Source of the DNA: Opitutaceae bacterium
GTDB taxonomy: Bacteria > Verrucomicrobiota > Verrucomicrobiia > Opitutales > Opitutaceae
DNA: 52,300 bases
Direction of reading: 5' to 3'
NCBI GenBank assembly: GCA_027485815.1
Contig: JAIXQE010000140.1
Span: 1 to 52,300 of the forward strand
In this document: in pieces, positions 23,402 through 31,344 of the stretch
How positions within the stretch are numbered: position 1 is the stretch's first letter
Layout of the letters: each line of letters starts with the position of its first letter
Position numbers and translations under genes: made by a program
The notes under the pieces: model-generated
What the model saw: only the letters and a program-made list of their open reading frames with translations
Told to the model about the DNA's origin: nothing
Databases searched by the model: none

Positions 23402-25645
23402 GTGCCCTCCCCGCCCGCCACGCTCAGCGGCGTCATCGAGCGCATCGTCTTCCTCAACGAGGAAAACCACTACACCATCGCCGAACTCCGCCCCGAGGCC
23501 GCCGCGGGCGCCGGCCGGGCCCGCCCCCCGCTGGTCACGGTCGTCGGCGCCCTCCCGGGCGTGGAGTGCGGGGAGACGCTCCACCTCGGCGGCGAATGGG
23601 TCCGCCACGCCCAGCACGGGGACCAGTTCAAGGTCGCCACCTTCCGCAGCGAGCTGCCCTCCAGCGTCCACGGCATCCGCCGCTACCTCGGCAGCGGCCT
23701 CGTCCCCGGCATCGGCAAGGTCTACGCCAACAAGATCGTCGATGCCTTCGGCACCGACACGCTGCGCGTCCTCAGCGAGGAGTCCGCCCGCCTCCGTGAC
23801 GTGCCCGGCATCGGCCGCAAGCGCGCCACCGCGATCAAGGAGGCCTGGGACGCCAAGCGCACCGAGCGCGACCTCTACATCTTCCTCCAGACCTACGGCG
23901 TGACCCCCGCCCAGTGCGTAAAGCTGGTGCGGCAGTTCGGCGGCGACGCCCGCCGCATCCTCTCGGAGGAACCCTACCGCGCGGCGCGCGAGATCGAGGG
24001 CATCGGCTTCCGCACCGCCGACCGCATCGCGATCAACCTCGGCTTCGCCAACGACGCCCCGCCGCGCCTCGACGCCGGCATCCTCTACGCCCTCGAGACG
24101 CTGCAGGAGGAGGGCCACACCGCGTTCCGCGCCGCCGAACTCGCCGACCACACCGCCGCGCTGCTCGAAACCCCCGCCGCCCGCGTCGCCGACCGCATCG
24201 AGGCCCTCGTCGCCGCCCGCTCCCTCGTCCGGCACGACCCGCCCGGCGCCTCCCCTCCCCTGCCCGGCGCCGGGATGATCCAGTTGCCCGCGCACGACCG
24301 CGCCGAGCAACGCATCGCCGGCGCCGTCACGCGGCTCACCCGCGTCCCCAGCGGCCTGCCCGCCATCCGGATCGACGCCGCGGTGACGTGGGCCGAGGAG
24401 CGCGCGGGCTTCACGTTCCATCCGCTCCAGCGCGACGCCGTCCGCACCGCCCTCGCGAGCAAGGTGTCCGTCCTCACCGGCGGTCCCGGCACGGGCAAGA
24501 CCACCATCCTCCGCGCCCTGGTCGACATCCTCCGCGCCAAGAAGGCCCGCGTCCACCTTGCCGCCCCCACCGGCCGCGCCGCCCAGCGCCTCGCCGAGAC
24601 CACCGGCGGCTTCGCCTCCACCCTCCACCGCCTGCTCAAGTTCGACGCGAGCAAGGGCGGCTTCGACGCCAACGAACAGAAGCCGCTCGCCACCGACTTC
24701 CTGGTGGTTGACGAGGCCTCGATGCTCGATTCGCGCCTCGCCGCGGCGCTCCTAGCCGCCGTCCCCTCGCGCGCCCACCTGCTGCTCGTGGGCGACACCG
24801 ACCAGCTCCCCAGCGTGGGCGCCGGCAACGTGCTGAAGGATCTCATCGCCACGGACGCCGTCCCCGTCACGCGGCTGGCCGTGATCTACCGCCAGCAGGG
24901 CCAGAGCCGCATCGTGACCACCGCCCACGCGATCAACGCCGGCGATCCCGCCCTGCCGCCCGCCGTCGCGTCCGTGGCGGAGATCCCGGTCTGGGCCGAC
25001 CTGACGTTCGTGACCGCCACCGATCAGGAGGACTGCGTGCGCAAGGTGGTCGAGCTCTGCACCGAATACCTGCCGCGGCATTGGCCGTGGTTCCGGCCGG
25101 CCGCCGACGTGCAGCTGCTCGCCCCGATGCACAAGGGGACCGCCGGCGTCGGCAACCTGAACCTTCGCCTGCAGGAGGCCCTCAACGGCGCCGCCCGCGG
25201 CCTGCGGTTCCCCTCCGGCGAGTACCGGCCCGGGGACAAGGTGATCCAGCTGCGCAACAACTACGACAAGGGGCTCTTCAACGGCGACATCGGCACCGTG
25301 GTGGCGATCGACGCGGAGGCGGGGGCCCTGGAGGCGGAGTTCGACGGGGAGCGGCACCGGTTTGAGCGGGGCGAGACCGGTGACCTGGCCCTCGCGTACG
25401 CGATCAGCATCCACAAATCGCAGGGCAGCGAGTACCCGCTCGTGGTGGTGCCGCTGCTCAAGGCGCACTTCATGATGCTGCAGCGCAACCTGCTCTACAC
25501 CGCCATCACCCGCGGCCGGAAGAAGGTGGTGTTGATCGGCGAGCCGGCGGCGTACGCGATGGCGGTGCGCAACGCGGAGTCGAAGCAGCGCGTCACCCAC
25601 CTGCGCGAGAAGATCGCCGCCCTCGGCGCCTCCCCGCCGGCCTAA
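23402..25645 (+). CDS. recD2: RecD2-type DNA helicase (YrrC-like)
   Basis: 747 residues from GTG at 23402. N-terminal OB-like region (LSGVIERIVFLNEENHYTIA), then helix-hairpin-helix motifs (VPGIGKVYANKIVDAFG, VPGIGRKRATAIKEAW, IEGIGFRTADRIA), then superfamily 1 helicase motifs: Walker A LTGGPGTGKTT with Lys366, APTGRAAQRLAE, VVDEASMLD, LLVGDTDQLPSVGAG, VIYRQQ, and the C-terminal SH3-like and UvrD-C region with AISIHKSQGSEYP and LLYTAITRGRKKV. RecD2 is the stand-alone 5'-3' helicase of bacteria lacking RecBC partners. No recB or recC nearby. Confidence 0.93.
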   Translation: MPSPPATLSGVIERIVFLNEENHYTIAELRPEAAAGAGRARPPLVTVVGALPGVECGETLHLGGEWVRHAQHGDQFKVATFRSELPSSVHGIRRYLGSGLVPGIGKVYANKIVDAFGTDTLRVLSEESARLRDVPGIGRKRATAIKEAWDAKRTERDLYIFLQTYGVTPAQCVKLVRQFGGDARRILSEEPYRAAREIEGIGFRTADRIAINLGFANDAPPRLDAGILYALETLQEEGHTAFRAAELADHTAALLETPAARVADRIEALVAARSLVRHDPPGASPPLPGAGMIQLPAHDRAEQRIAGAVTRLTRVPSGLPAIRIDAAVTWAEERAGFTFHPLQRDAVRTALASKVSVLTGGPGTGKTTILRALVDILRAKKARVHLAAPTGRAAQRLAETTGGFASTLHRLLKFDASKGGFDANEQKPLATDFLVVDEASMLDSRLAAALLAAVPSRAHLLLVGDTDQLPSVGAGNVLKDLIATDAVPVTRLAVIYRQQGQSRIVTTAHAINAGDPALPPAVASVAEIPVWADLTFVTATDQEDCVRKVVELCTEYLPRHWPWFRPAADVQLLAPMHKGTAGVGNLNLRLQEALNGAARGLRFPSGEYRPGDKVIQLRNNYDKGLFNGDIGTVVAIDAEAGALEAEFDGERHRFERGETGDLALAYAISIHKSQGSEYPLVVVPLLKAHFMMLQRNLLYTAITRGRKKVVLIGEPAAYAMAVRNAESKQRVTHLREKIAALGASPPA

Positions 25646-25646
25646 C

Positions 25647-25714
25647 CGCGGGGCTCTGCGCCGGGGGGCCGATGTGGCCGCGGCTGCAGCCGCGGCCACA
25701 ACAGAGCCCCCGCG
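25647..25714. repeat. Nested GC-rich palindrome (REP-like), copy A
   Basis: A perfect 26-base palindrome at 25674-25699 is enclosed by a second pair of arms, CGCGGGGCTCTG (25647-25658) and its near-complement at 25702-25714 (one extra C). It starts two bases after the recD2 stop. The 16-base block at 25668-25683 recurs exactly at 51681-51696, and the GCAGCCGCGGCCAC part (25686-25699) recurs at 37466-37479, each time just after a gene end. No T run, so it is listed as a repeat rather than a terminator. Confidence 0.7.
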
Positions 25715-25763
25715 ACTCGTCTCCACGCTTGTCAAAGCCGACGCCCCGGCGGACGGTGGCCCC

Positions 25764-26678
25764 ATGCGCGCGCCACGCCTGCTCGCCGCCCTGCTCAGCC
25801 TTGCCGCCATCCCGTCGGGGCACGCGATCGTAATCTACGGCGGCACCGGGGTGGAGAACGCCACGGCTCCCGCCAGAGATCCGGGCTGGGCCCACGTGGG
25901 CTCCATCGGAGGCGCCTCCGGCGTCTACCTCGGCTCCTTTGGCGGCGTGCCCTGGGCCCTCACCGCCGCCCACGTCGGCGCCGGGACGCTCCAGCTGGAC
26001 AGCGGCAGCTTCGCCGCCGCGGGTGCCGCGGTCGTGATTCGCAACCCGGACGGTTCCGCCACCGACCTCGCCGCCTTTCCCCTCACCACCGCGCCGCTGC
26101 TCCCGAACCTTTCCCTCGCCAGCGCCGCGCCGGCCGCGAACTCCACCGTCCTGCTGATCGGAAACGGCAGCCGCGAAAGCGGCGCGTTGCGCTATTGGTC
26201 CGTAGCCGTCGATCCAACCGGCCCCGGCTCGGCCGACACGTGGAATGAGTTGCCCAACGCCACGGGCTCCAACCGTTCCGGTTATTCCCTCGGAGGCGCC
26301 GGCAAACGCTGGGGCGAGGCGCTCTACACCAGCACCTTCGATTACACGCTCGGCAGCGCCACCCAGACCGGGGTGGCGACCCTGCTGGTCGCGGTGAACG
26401 GTTCCGCCCAAGCCGCCGGCGGCGACTCGGGCGGCGCGATTTTCTTCCACAACGGCTCCTCCTGGGGACTCCTCGGGATCATCAGTGCGGTCGGCACCTT
26501 GGAGAACCAGCCGGCGAACACCGCCGTGACCTTCAACCAGACCCTCGGCGTCAGCATCCCCGAGTACCGCACCGCCCTGCTCGCCGCCGTCCCCGAGCCC
26601 GGCCACTACGCGCTCGGCGCCGGCGCCCTGAGCCTGCTCGCCGTAATCTGGCACCGGCGGCGCCAACCCCGTCGCTGA
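25764..26678 (+). CDS. PEP-CTERM-anchored trypsin-like serine protease
   Basis: 304 residues from ATG at 25764, giving a signal peptide (MRAPRLLAALLSLAAIPSGHA). The trypsin triad is visible: His70 in LTAAHVG, a candidate Asp101 in SATDLAAF, and Ser222 in GGDSGGAIF. The end reads VPEPGHYALGAGALSLLAVIWHRRR, the PEP-CTERM sorting signal (VPEP, one helix, Arg tail), cut by an exosortase not seen here. Composition is rich in Ala, Gly, Ser and Thr, as usual for exopolysaccharide-associated PEP-CTERM proteins. It probably acts at the outer surface. Neighbours are unrelated. Confidence 0.87.
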   Translation: MRAPRLLAALLSLAAIPSGHAIVIYGGTGVENATAPARDPGWAHVGSIGGASGVYLGSFGGVPWALTAAHVGAGTLQLDSGSFAAAGAAVVIRNPDGSATDLAAFPLTTAPLLPNLSLASAAPAANSTVLLIGNGSRESGALRYWSVAVDPTGPGSADTWNELPNATGSNRSGYSLGGAGKRWGEALYTSTFDYTLGSATQTGVATLLVAVNGSAQAAGGDSGGAIFFHNGSSWGLLGIISAVGTLENQPANTAVTFNQTLGVSIPEYRTALLAAVPEPGHYALGAGALSLLAVIWHRRRQPRR

Positions 26679-26748
26679 ACGGGACCGCATGGCAGGACCG
26701 GGTTCTCGCAGTCCCCGCCCCGCGCTCTTCAGCCCCCCACCCTTCCCG

Positions 26749-27564
26749 ATGAACCACGAGCTCCAGGACTTCGCGCAGGACGTCACCGCCGCCAGCCAGA
26801 CCGTGCCCGTGCTGGTCGACTTCTGGGCCCCGTGGTGCGGCCCCTGCAAGATGCTCGGCCCCGTGCTCGAAAAACTGGCCGCCGAGGCCGCCGGTCGCTG
26901 GCGGCTCGTGAAGATCGACACCGAGCGCCACCCGGAACTCGCCGCGCAGTTCGGCATCCGCGGCATCCCGGATGTCCGCCTCTTCCATCACGGCGCGGTG
27001 GTGGCGCAGTTTTCCGGCGCCCTGCCCGAACCCCGGCTGCGCGACTGGCTCGCGCAACACCTGCCCACGCCGCGCCGCGAGGCGATGGCCCGCGCCCGGC
27101 AACTCCTCCAAGCCGGCGACGCCCCCGCCGCCGCCCAGCTCCTCCGCCCGCTGCAGGCGACGCTGCCCGCCGAGGGCGAACTCGCCGCCCTCACCGCCCG
27201 CGCCGAAGCCTTCGTGGATCCGGCCGCGGCGCTGCGGCTCGCGGACACGGTACCCGCCGGCTCCGCCTGGGCCGAGGACGCCGAACTCGCCCGCACGCTC
27301 GCCACCGCGTTCCTCCGCCCCGGCCAGGCCCCGGGCCTGCCCGGCGGCCCGCTCGGGTTACGCTACCGCGAGGCGCTCACCCACCTGCAGGCCGGGGAGT
27401 TCGTCCCGGGCCTCACCGCGCTCGTGAGCGTGCTGGAGGAAAAGCCCGCATTCGACGACCAGCGCGCGCGCGGCCTGTGCTTGGCGGTGTTCCGCCACCT
27501 CGGGATGCGCCACCCGGTCACGGAACAGTTCTTCCGCGCCTTCTCGATGGCGGTGAACGCCTGA
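26749..27564 (+). CDS. Thioredoxin-domain protein with TPR-like C-terminus (YbbN/CnoX-like)
   Basis: 271 residues from ATG at 26749. Thioredoxin fold at about 5-105 with VLVDFWAPWCGPCKMLGPVLEKL (Cys30, Cys33 in WCGPC) and GIRGIPDVRLF with the cis-Pro. The remaining 160 residues are helical, Ala/Leu/Arg-rich and resemble the TPR domain of YbbN/CnoX (ARQLLQAGDAPAAAQLL, ALTHLQAGEFVPGLTAL). E. coli CnoX lacks a working CxxC, while this protein keeps it, so it may combine chaperone and thiol-redox activity in the cytoplasm. No signal peptide. The next gene begins 16 bases later. Confidence 0.88.
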   Translation: MNHELQDFAQDVTAASQTVPVLVDFWAPWCGPCKMLGPVLEKLAAEAAGRWRLVKIDTERHPELAAQFGIRGIPDVRLFHHGAVVAQFSGALPEPRLRDWLAQHLPTPRREAMARARQLLQAGDAPAAAQLLRPLQATLPAEGELAALTARAEAFVDPAAALRLADTVPAGSAWAEDAELARTLATAFLRPGQAPGLPGGPLGLRYREALTHLQAGEFVPGLTALVSVLEEKPAFDDQRARGLCLAVFRHLGMRHPVTEQFFRAFSMAVNA

Positions 27565-27580
27565 CGCGCCCCTCCCGCCG

Positions 27581-28192
27581 ATGACGTACGACGCCAGCTT
27601 CTGGGACCGACGCTACGGCGCCCTCGACTATTGCTACGGGACGGAGCCGAACGCGTTCGTCGCGGAATGCGCGACGCACCTCCCTCCGGGACCGGTGCTG
27701 TGCCTCGGCGAGGGCGAGGGCCGCAATGCGGTGTTCCTCGCCCGGCGCGGCCACGCGGTCACCGCGGTCGACCAGTCGGCGGTCGGCCTCGCGAAGGCCC
27801 GCCAACTCGCGGCGCGGCACGGGGTGGTCCTCACGACCCACACGGCCGACCTCGGCACCTTCACCATCGCGCCAGGCGCGTGGGCGGGGATTGTCGCGAC
27901 GTTCGTCCATCTGCCACCCGCCCTCCGGGCCCGGGTGCACCGGGCGGCGGCCGCGGGTCTCCGCCCCGGCGGTGGCTTCATTCTGGAAGCGTATCATCCG
28001 GATCAGGTGCACCACCGGACGGGCGGACCAGTGGACGCGCCGGAACTGCTGATGACGCTCGAGGACCTGCGCGCGGACCTCGCGGGACTGGACTTGGTTG
28101 TCGCGCAACAGCGGGAAACGGATCTGGACGAGGGTTCCGCGCACCAGGGGCGCAGCGCCGTAGTGCAGGTATTCGGCCAGCGCCCCGGTTGA
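27581..28192 (+). CDS. Class I SAM-dependent methyltransferase
   Basis: 203 residues. Motif I VLCLGEGEGRNAVFLARRGH (about 40-59) with acidic residue in VTAVDQS, then a TFVHLPPALRA block (motif IV region) and LRPGGGFILEAYHPDQ (post-motif). The N-terminus (FWDRRYGALDYCYGTEPNAFV) matches the TehB/tellurite-resistance-like subgroup, in which the substrate is usually unknown. It directly follows the thioredoxin gene, suggesting one transcript. It is convergent with the pcm gene. Confidence 0.85.
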   Translation: MTYDASFWDRRYGALDYCYGTEPNAFVAECATHLPPGPVLCLGEGEGRNAVFLARRGHAVTAVDQSAVGLAKARQLAARHGVVLTTHTADLGTFTIAPGAWAGIVATFVHLPPALRARVHRAAAAGLRPGGGFILEAYHPDQVHHRTGGPVDAPELLMTLEDLRADLAGLDLVVAQQRETDLDEGSAHQGRSAVVQVFGQRPG

Positions 28193-28213
28193 GCCGGCCC
28201 GGACTTGCCCGGA

Positions 28214-28933
28214 TCAAAGCGTCTTCGCCGCCCGTCCGGTCATCGGCACGAAGCGCACCGGCAGCACCGCGCGCAACCGCAGCGCCCCCTCGGCGTCCTT
28301 TTCCAACAGGCGCAGCTCCTGTTCCCCGCCGGCGGGGCCCACCGGGATGCAGAGTCGTCCCCCCGGCTTGAGCTGCTCGCGCAACGCCGGCGGCACCCGT
28401 TCCGGGGCGCAGGTCACGATGATCGCGTCGAAAGGCGCCGCCTCCGGCCACCCTGCGTACCCGTCCCCCGCGCGCACCGCGACCCGCGCGTAGCCCAACT
28501 GGGCCAGCCGCGCCGCCGCCTCCCGGGCGAGCGGGGCCACGATTTCCACCGTGTAGACCTCGCGCACGATTTCCGCCAGGACCGCCGCCTGGTAACCGGA
28601 GCCGGTGCCCACCTCCAACACCCGCGCGTCCGGGGTCAGCGCGAGGAACTGGGTCATCAGGCCCACGAGCGAGGGCTGGGAAATCGTCTGCCCGTGCCCG
28701 ATCGGCAGCGGATGGTCGGCATAGGCCTGGGCGAGGAAACGTTCCGGCACGAAGCGGTGGCGGGGCACGCGCCGGAGGGCCGCGAGGACCGCGGGGTCGG
28801 TCACGCCGGCGGCGGCGACCTCCGTGCAGACCAGATGCTCGCGGGCCGCCCGGAACGGATCAGCACCGTCCGCGGCCGCGGCGCCGCCGGGTTCGGCGGC
28901 CGCCAGTACCAGGCAAGGGAAGAAGGGCCACAT
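28214..28933 (-). CDS. pcm: Protein-L-isoaspartate O-methyltransferase, probably exported
   Basis: 239 residues from ATG at 28933. Pcm blocks: VPRHRFVPERFLAQAYAD, PIGHGQTISQPSLVGLM, VLEVGTGSGYQAAVLA, VYTVEIV, AGDGYAGWPEAAPFDAIIVTCA and PPALREQLKPGGRL. Normal cytoplasmic Pcm is about 210 residues; this one has a hydrophobic start (MWPFFPCLVLAAAEPGG) that looks like a short signal peptide, so repair of isoaspartyl residues in the periplasm is possible. A longer N-terminal reading exists but is Gly/Cys-rich and unlike the family. Confidence 0.9.
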   Translation of the reverse strand: MWPFFPCLVLAAAEPGGAAAADGADPFRAAREHLVCTEVAAAGVTDPAVLAALRRVPRHRFVPERFLAQAYADHPLPIGHGQTISQPSLVGLMTQFLALTPDARVLEVGTGSGYQAAVLAEIVREVYTVEIVAPLAREAAARLAQLGYARVAVRAGDGYAGWPEAAPFDAIIVTCAPERVPPALREQLKPGGRLCIPVGPAGGEQELRLLEKDAEGALRLRAVLPVRFVPMTGRAAKTL

Positions 28934-29003
28934 CGGGAAACCGGCGGCTCCGCCGGCCCCGCAGCCTAACCGCGCCTGCAACCCGGCGCAACCGGGTCCC
29001 GGT

Positions 29004-30002
29004 TCACCACACGAGCAGGCCGCCGGCAAAGGTCAGGCCGGCCCCGACGCTGCAGAAGATGATCCGGTCGCCCGGCGAGAAGATGCCCTCCTCGGCCGCC
29101 CAGCCGAGCGCCATCGAGACGCTGGCGGCGCTGGTGTTGCCGTACTTGGAGATGGTCACGACGAAGCGGTCGTAGGGGATGCCCACCCGTTTGCTCACCG
29201 CGGTGAGGATGCGGGCGTTGGCCTGGTGGGGAACGACCCACGCGATGTCCCCGGGCTTCAGGTTTTCGCGGGCGAGGGTCTGCTCGATCTGTTCGGAGAA
29301 CCCGATCACGGCGTGCTTGAACACCGAGGTCCCGTTCATCTGCAGGTAAAAGTTCTCCTTGTCGCAGCCTTCCGCACCGGGCCAGGGCATCCGGGCCCCA
29401 CCGCCGGGACGCTGGATCGACTCAAACTGGTCCGCATCGCCGCTCAGGCCCATCCGATGGAGCCGATGCCCGCCGGCGCCGCCGGTGAGGATCGCCGCCC
29501 CCGCCCCGTCCCCAAAGAGGAACGCGGTCTCGTGGTCCTGGGGGTTGGTGATCCGGGAAAGCAGCTCGGCCGTGACGACCACGACGTTGCGGGCGGTGCC
29601 GGCCACGATGAACGAACGGCCGACCTCCAGGGCGTAAAGCCAGCCGGAGCAGGCGGCGTTCACGTCAAAGGCCAGGGCCCGCGGCACCCCCAGGCGGCGG
29701 GCCAGTGCGCTCGCGGCGGACGGCACCGGCTGATCGGGGATGATCGTGGCCATGATGATGCCATCGATCGCGGAAACGGGCATGCCGGCCTGCTCCAAGG
29801 CATGCTGGACGGCAATCACCGCCAAGTCGGTCGCCGTCTCATCCTCGGCCGCGTGCCGTCGCTCCCGGATGCCGGTCAGGCGGATCATTTCCTCCTCCGT
29901 CCGGTGCGGGAAGGCCTTCAGGATCTCACTGTTCGGCCGGATGTTGGCCGGGGCGGCGTGGCCGACGCCGGCGATGCAGACCGTCTCGGAATGAATGCTC
30001 AA
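29004..30002 (-). CDS. fabH: Beta-ketoacyl-ACP synthase III (FabH-like)
   Basis: 332 residues if the TTG at 30002 is used (MSIHSETVCIAGVGH). A TTG at 30044, overlapping the upstream stop as TTGA, would add 14 residues; GGGAGGAGGGG lies between the two starts, so the choice is uncertain. Catalytic triad Cys118 (VNAACSGW), His259 (VPHQANARI), Asn289 (KYGNTSAA). FLFGDGAGAAIL and a C-terminal SVGAGLTFAGGLL are typical. It starts fatty-acid or related chains from an acyl primer. It is directly downstream of a lipoyl/E3-binding protein gene in the same direction, an unusual partner. Confidence 0.9.
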   Translation of the reverse strand: MSIHSETVCIAGVGHAAPANIRPNSEILKAFPHRTEEEMIRLTGIRERRHAAEDETATDLAVIAVQHALEQAGMPVSAIDGIIMATIIPDQPVPSAASALARRLGVPRALAFDVNAACSGWLYALEVGRSFIVAGTARNVVVVTAELLSRITNPQDHETAFLFGDGAGAAILTGGAGGHRLHRMGLSGDADQFESIQRPGGGARMPWPGAEGCDKENFYLQMNGTSVFKHAVIGFSEQIEQTLARENLKPGDIAWVVPHQANARILTAVSKRVGIPYDRFVVTISKYGNTSAASVSMALGWAAEEGIFSPGDRIIFCSVGAGLTFAGGLLVW

Positions 30003-30040
30003 GCAGGGCGAGCGAAACCCCTCCTCCCGGCTACGTCGAC

Positions 30041-30508
30041 TCAAGATTTCCGCGCCGCCAGGTACCGCGCGACGTCGTCGCCGGACACCCGTCCGCCCGG
30101 TCCCGTGGCTTCGATCCCGGTCAGCGTGGCCGGATCCAAGCCGGCCTCCTGGGCCAGCTTCGCCGCCCGGGGGGTCCAGATCAGGGCCGCCTTTGGCGCC
30201 GGCGCGGCGGCCGCAGCCGGCGCGGTGGCCGCGCCGGCGGCCAGGTGACGCAGGGACTCATCCTCGGTCTCCAAGCGCAGGAACGGGGAACCGGAGGGCC
30301 GGACATCGCCGGGAGCGACCAGAATGGCCCGCAAGACGCCATCCGCCGGCGATTCGAAGTCGAAGACCGACTTGTCGCTCTCCAACTCCGCCAGTTTCTG
30401 CCCCTTGCGGACCGTCTCGCCGGGCTGCGCCTTCAGGGAGATGACGGTGAGTTCGTTCACCGTGGCGCCCATCGCGGGCAGGGTGACTTCAATGAGGAAG
30501 GAGGCCAT
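30041..30508 (-). CDS. Stand-alone lipoyl domain plus E3-binding domain protein (E2-like without acyltransferase)
   Basis: 155 residues. Lipoyl domain at 1-80: EVTLPAMGATVNELTVISL, and ELESDKSVFDFESP with Lys46 as the lipoylation site. An Ala/Pro linker (about 92-108) leads to a peripheral-subunit-binding domain (TPRAAKLAQEAGLDPATLTG, then GPGGRVSGDDVARYLA). The catalytic acyltransferase domain of normal E2 (about 230 residues more) is absent and the stop is clean. It may carry acyl groups between a 2-oxo acid dehydrogenase and the coupled FabH-like enzyme. Alternatively it is a decaying E2; the intact domains argue against decay. Confidence 0.85.
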   Translation of the reverse strand: MASFLIEVTLPAMGATVNELTVISLKAQPGETVRKGQKLAELESDKSVFDFESPADGVLRAILVAPGDVRPSGSPFLRLETEDESLRHLAAGAATAPAAAAAPAPKAALIWTPRAAKLAQEAGLDPATLTGIEATGPGGRVSGDDVARYLAARKS

Positions 30509-30571
30509 GCGGGGAATTTGCCCCGGAGTGTGGAACCGGCCCGCGGAGGGTCAAGCGGCGCGGCTCAGCCG

Positions 30572-30838
30572 CCCGTGCGGCGGAAACACGGTTCGAGCTC
30601 CCGCCATCCTGCGGCCGCGGCGTCTATGGACGCCCCGCACAGCCTCGACCGCGGATGCAACCCTTTGCGCCTTTTGCGGCCATCCTGCTCCGGAAAACCT
30701 GACCAGAGGATGGCCACAAAAGGCTCAAAGGGCGCTGGGCGTGGACTACGCTGACGGTGGCGTCCATAGACGCCGCGCAGGCTTCAGGGCGAGCGCTCGG
30801 AACGGAGGGCTCCGGACCAAGGCCACGAGGCCTTCACC
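30572..30838. repeat. Long-inverted-repeat element, tandem copy 1
   Basis: Begins CCCGTGCGGCGG. Arms GCGGCGTCTATGGACGCC (30617-30634) and its exact complement (30759-30776) enclose 160 bases; inside, CTTTTGCGGCCATCC and GGATGGCCACAAAAG pair with one mismatch. The whole 75-base arms are imperfectly complementary. About 15 bases shorter than copy 2 ahead of the left arm. Open frames here give repetitive peptides and look spurious. With copies 2 and 3 it fills the gene-free stretch 30509-31344. Confidence 0.85.
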
Positions 30839-31119
30839 CCCGTGCGGCGGAGACACGGTTCGAGCCCCTGCCTCGGCGGCTCCCGCCATCCTGCGGCCGC
30901 GGCGTCTATGGACGCCCCGCACGGCCCCGACCGCGGGTTCGACCCTTTGCGCCTTTTGCGGCCATCCCGCTTCGGAAAGTCCGACCGGAGGATGGCCACA
31001 AAAGGCTCAAGGGACGCTGGGCGCGGACCGGACTGCAGGTGGCGTCCATAGACGCCGCGGAGGCTTCAGGGCGAGCGCACCGAGGGAGGGCTCCAAACCA
31101 CGGCCGCGAAGCCTTCACA
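30839..31119. repeat. Long-inverted-repeat element, tandem copy 2
   Basis: Complete copy. Arms at 30899-30916 and 31041-31058, again enclosing exactly 160 bases. Left arms of copies 1 and 2 are 282 bases apart, those of copies 2 and 3 are 283. Substitutions relative to copy 1 are scattered along both arms, so the copies have diverged since duplication. Confidence 0.85.
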
Positions 31120-31247
31120 CCCGTGCGCCGGAAACACCGCGGTTCGAGCCCCGCCTTGGCGGCTCCCGCCATCCTGCGGCCGCGGCGTCTATGGACGCCA
31201 CGCACGGCCCCGACCGCGGATTCGACCCTTTCCGCCTTTTGCGGCCA
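31120..31247. repeat. Long-inverted-repeat element, truncated copy 3
   Basis: Left half only: left arm at 31182-31199 and homology to copies 1 and 2 up to GCGGCCA at 31247, where it stops abruptly. The missing right half is replaced by the sequence at 31254-31301 that resembles an insertion-sequence end. Confidence 0.8.
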
Positions 31248-31253
31248 CGTTCC

Positions 31254-31301
31254 TGAGCTGGACCCCAGTCGTTGGACGGGTCTCCCCTCTGGTTACCCGT
31301 C
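31254..31301. mobile_element. Possible end of an IS3-family (IS150-like) insertion sequence
   Basis: TGAGCTGGACCCCAGTCG (31254-31271) followed by TTGGACG resembles the terminal repeat of IS150-group elements, as recalled from memory. GACGGGT (31275-31281) and ACCCGTC (31295-31301) form a small inverted repeat. It abuts the truncated third repeat copy. No transposase remains, so at most it is a remnant; the match is short. Confidence 0.25.
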
Positions 31302-31344
31302 ACTCGCTTAAGCTCCAGGCTGCGGCAGACCCGCACGAGTTGGC

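Noticed and set aside
30041-30508. Lipoyl/E3-binding protein as a pseudogene of E2
   Set aside because: Both domains are intact, the stop is clean and no acyltransferase remnant is seen downstream, where fabH begins at once.
30757-31311. Open frames inside the tandem repeats (30324-31256, 30757-31311 and others)
   Set aside because: The peptides merely repeat with the DNA unit and occur in several frames and both strands; no start signal or homology.
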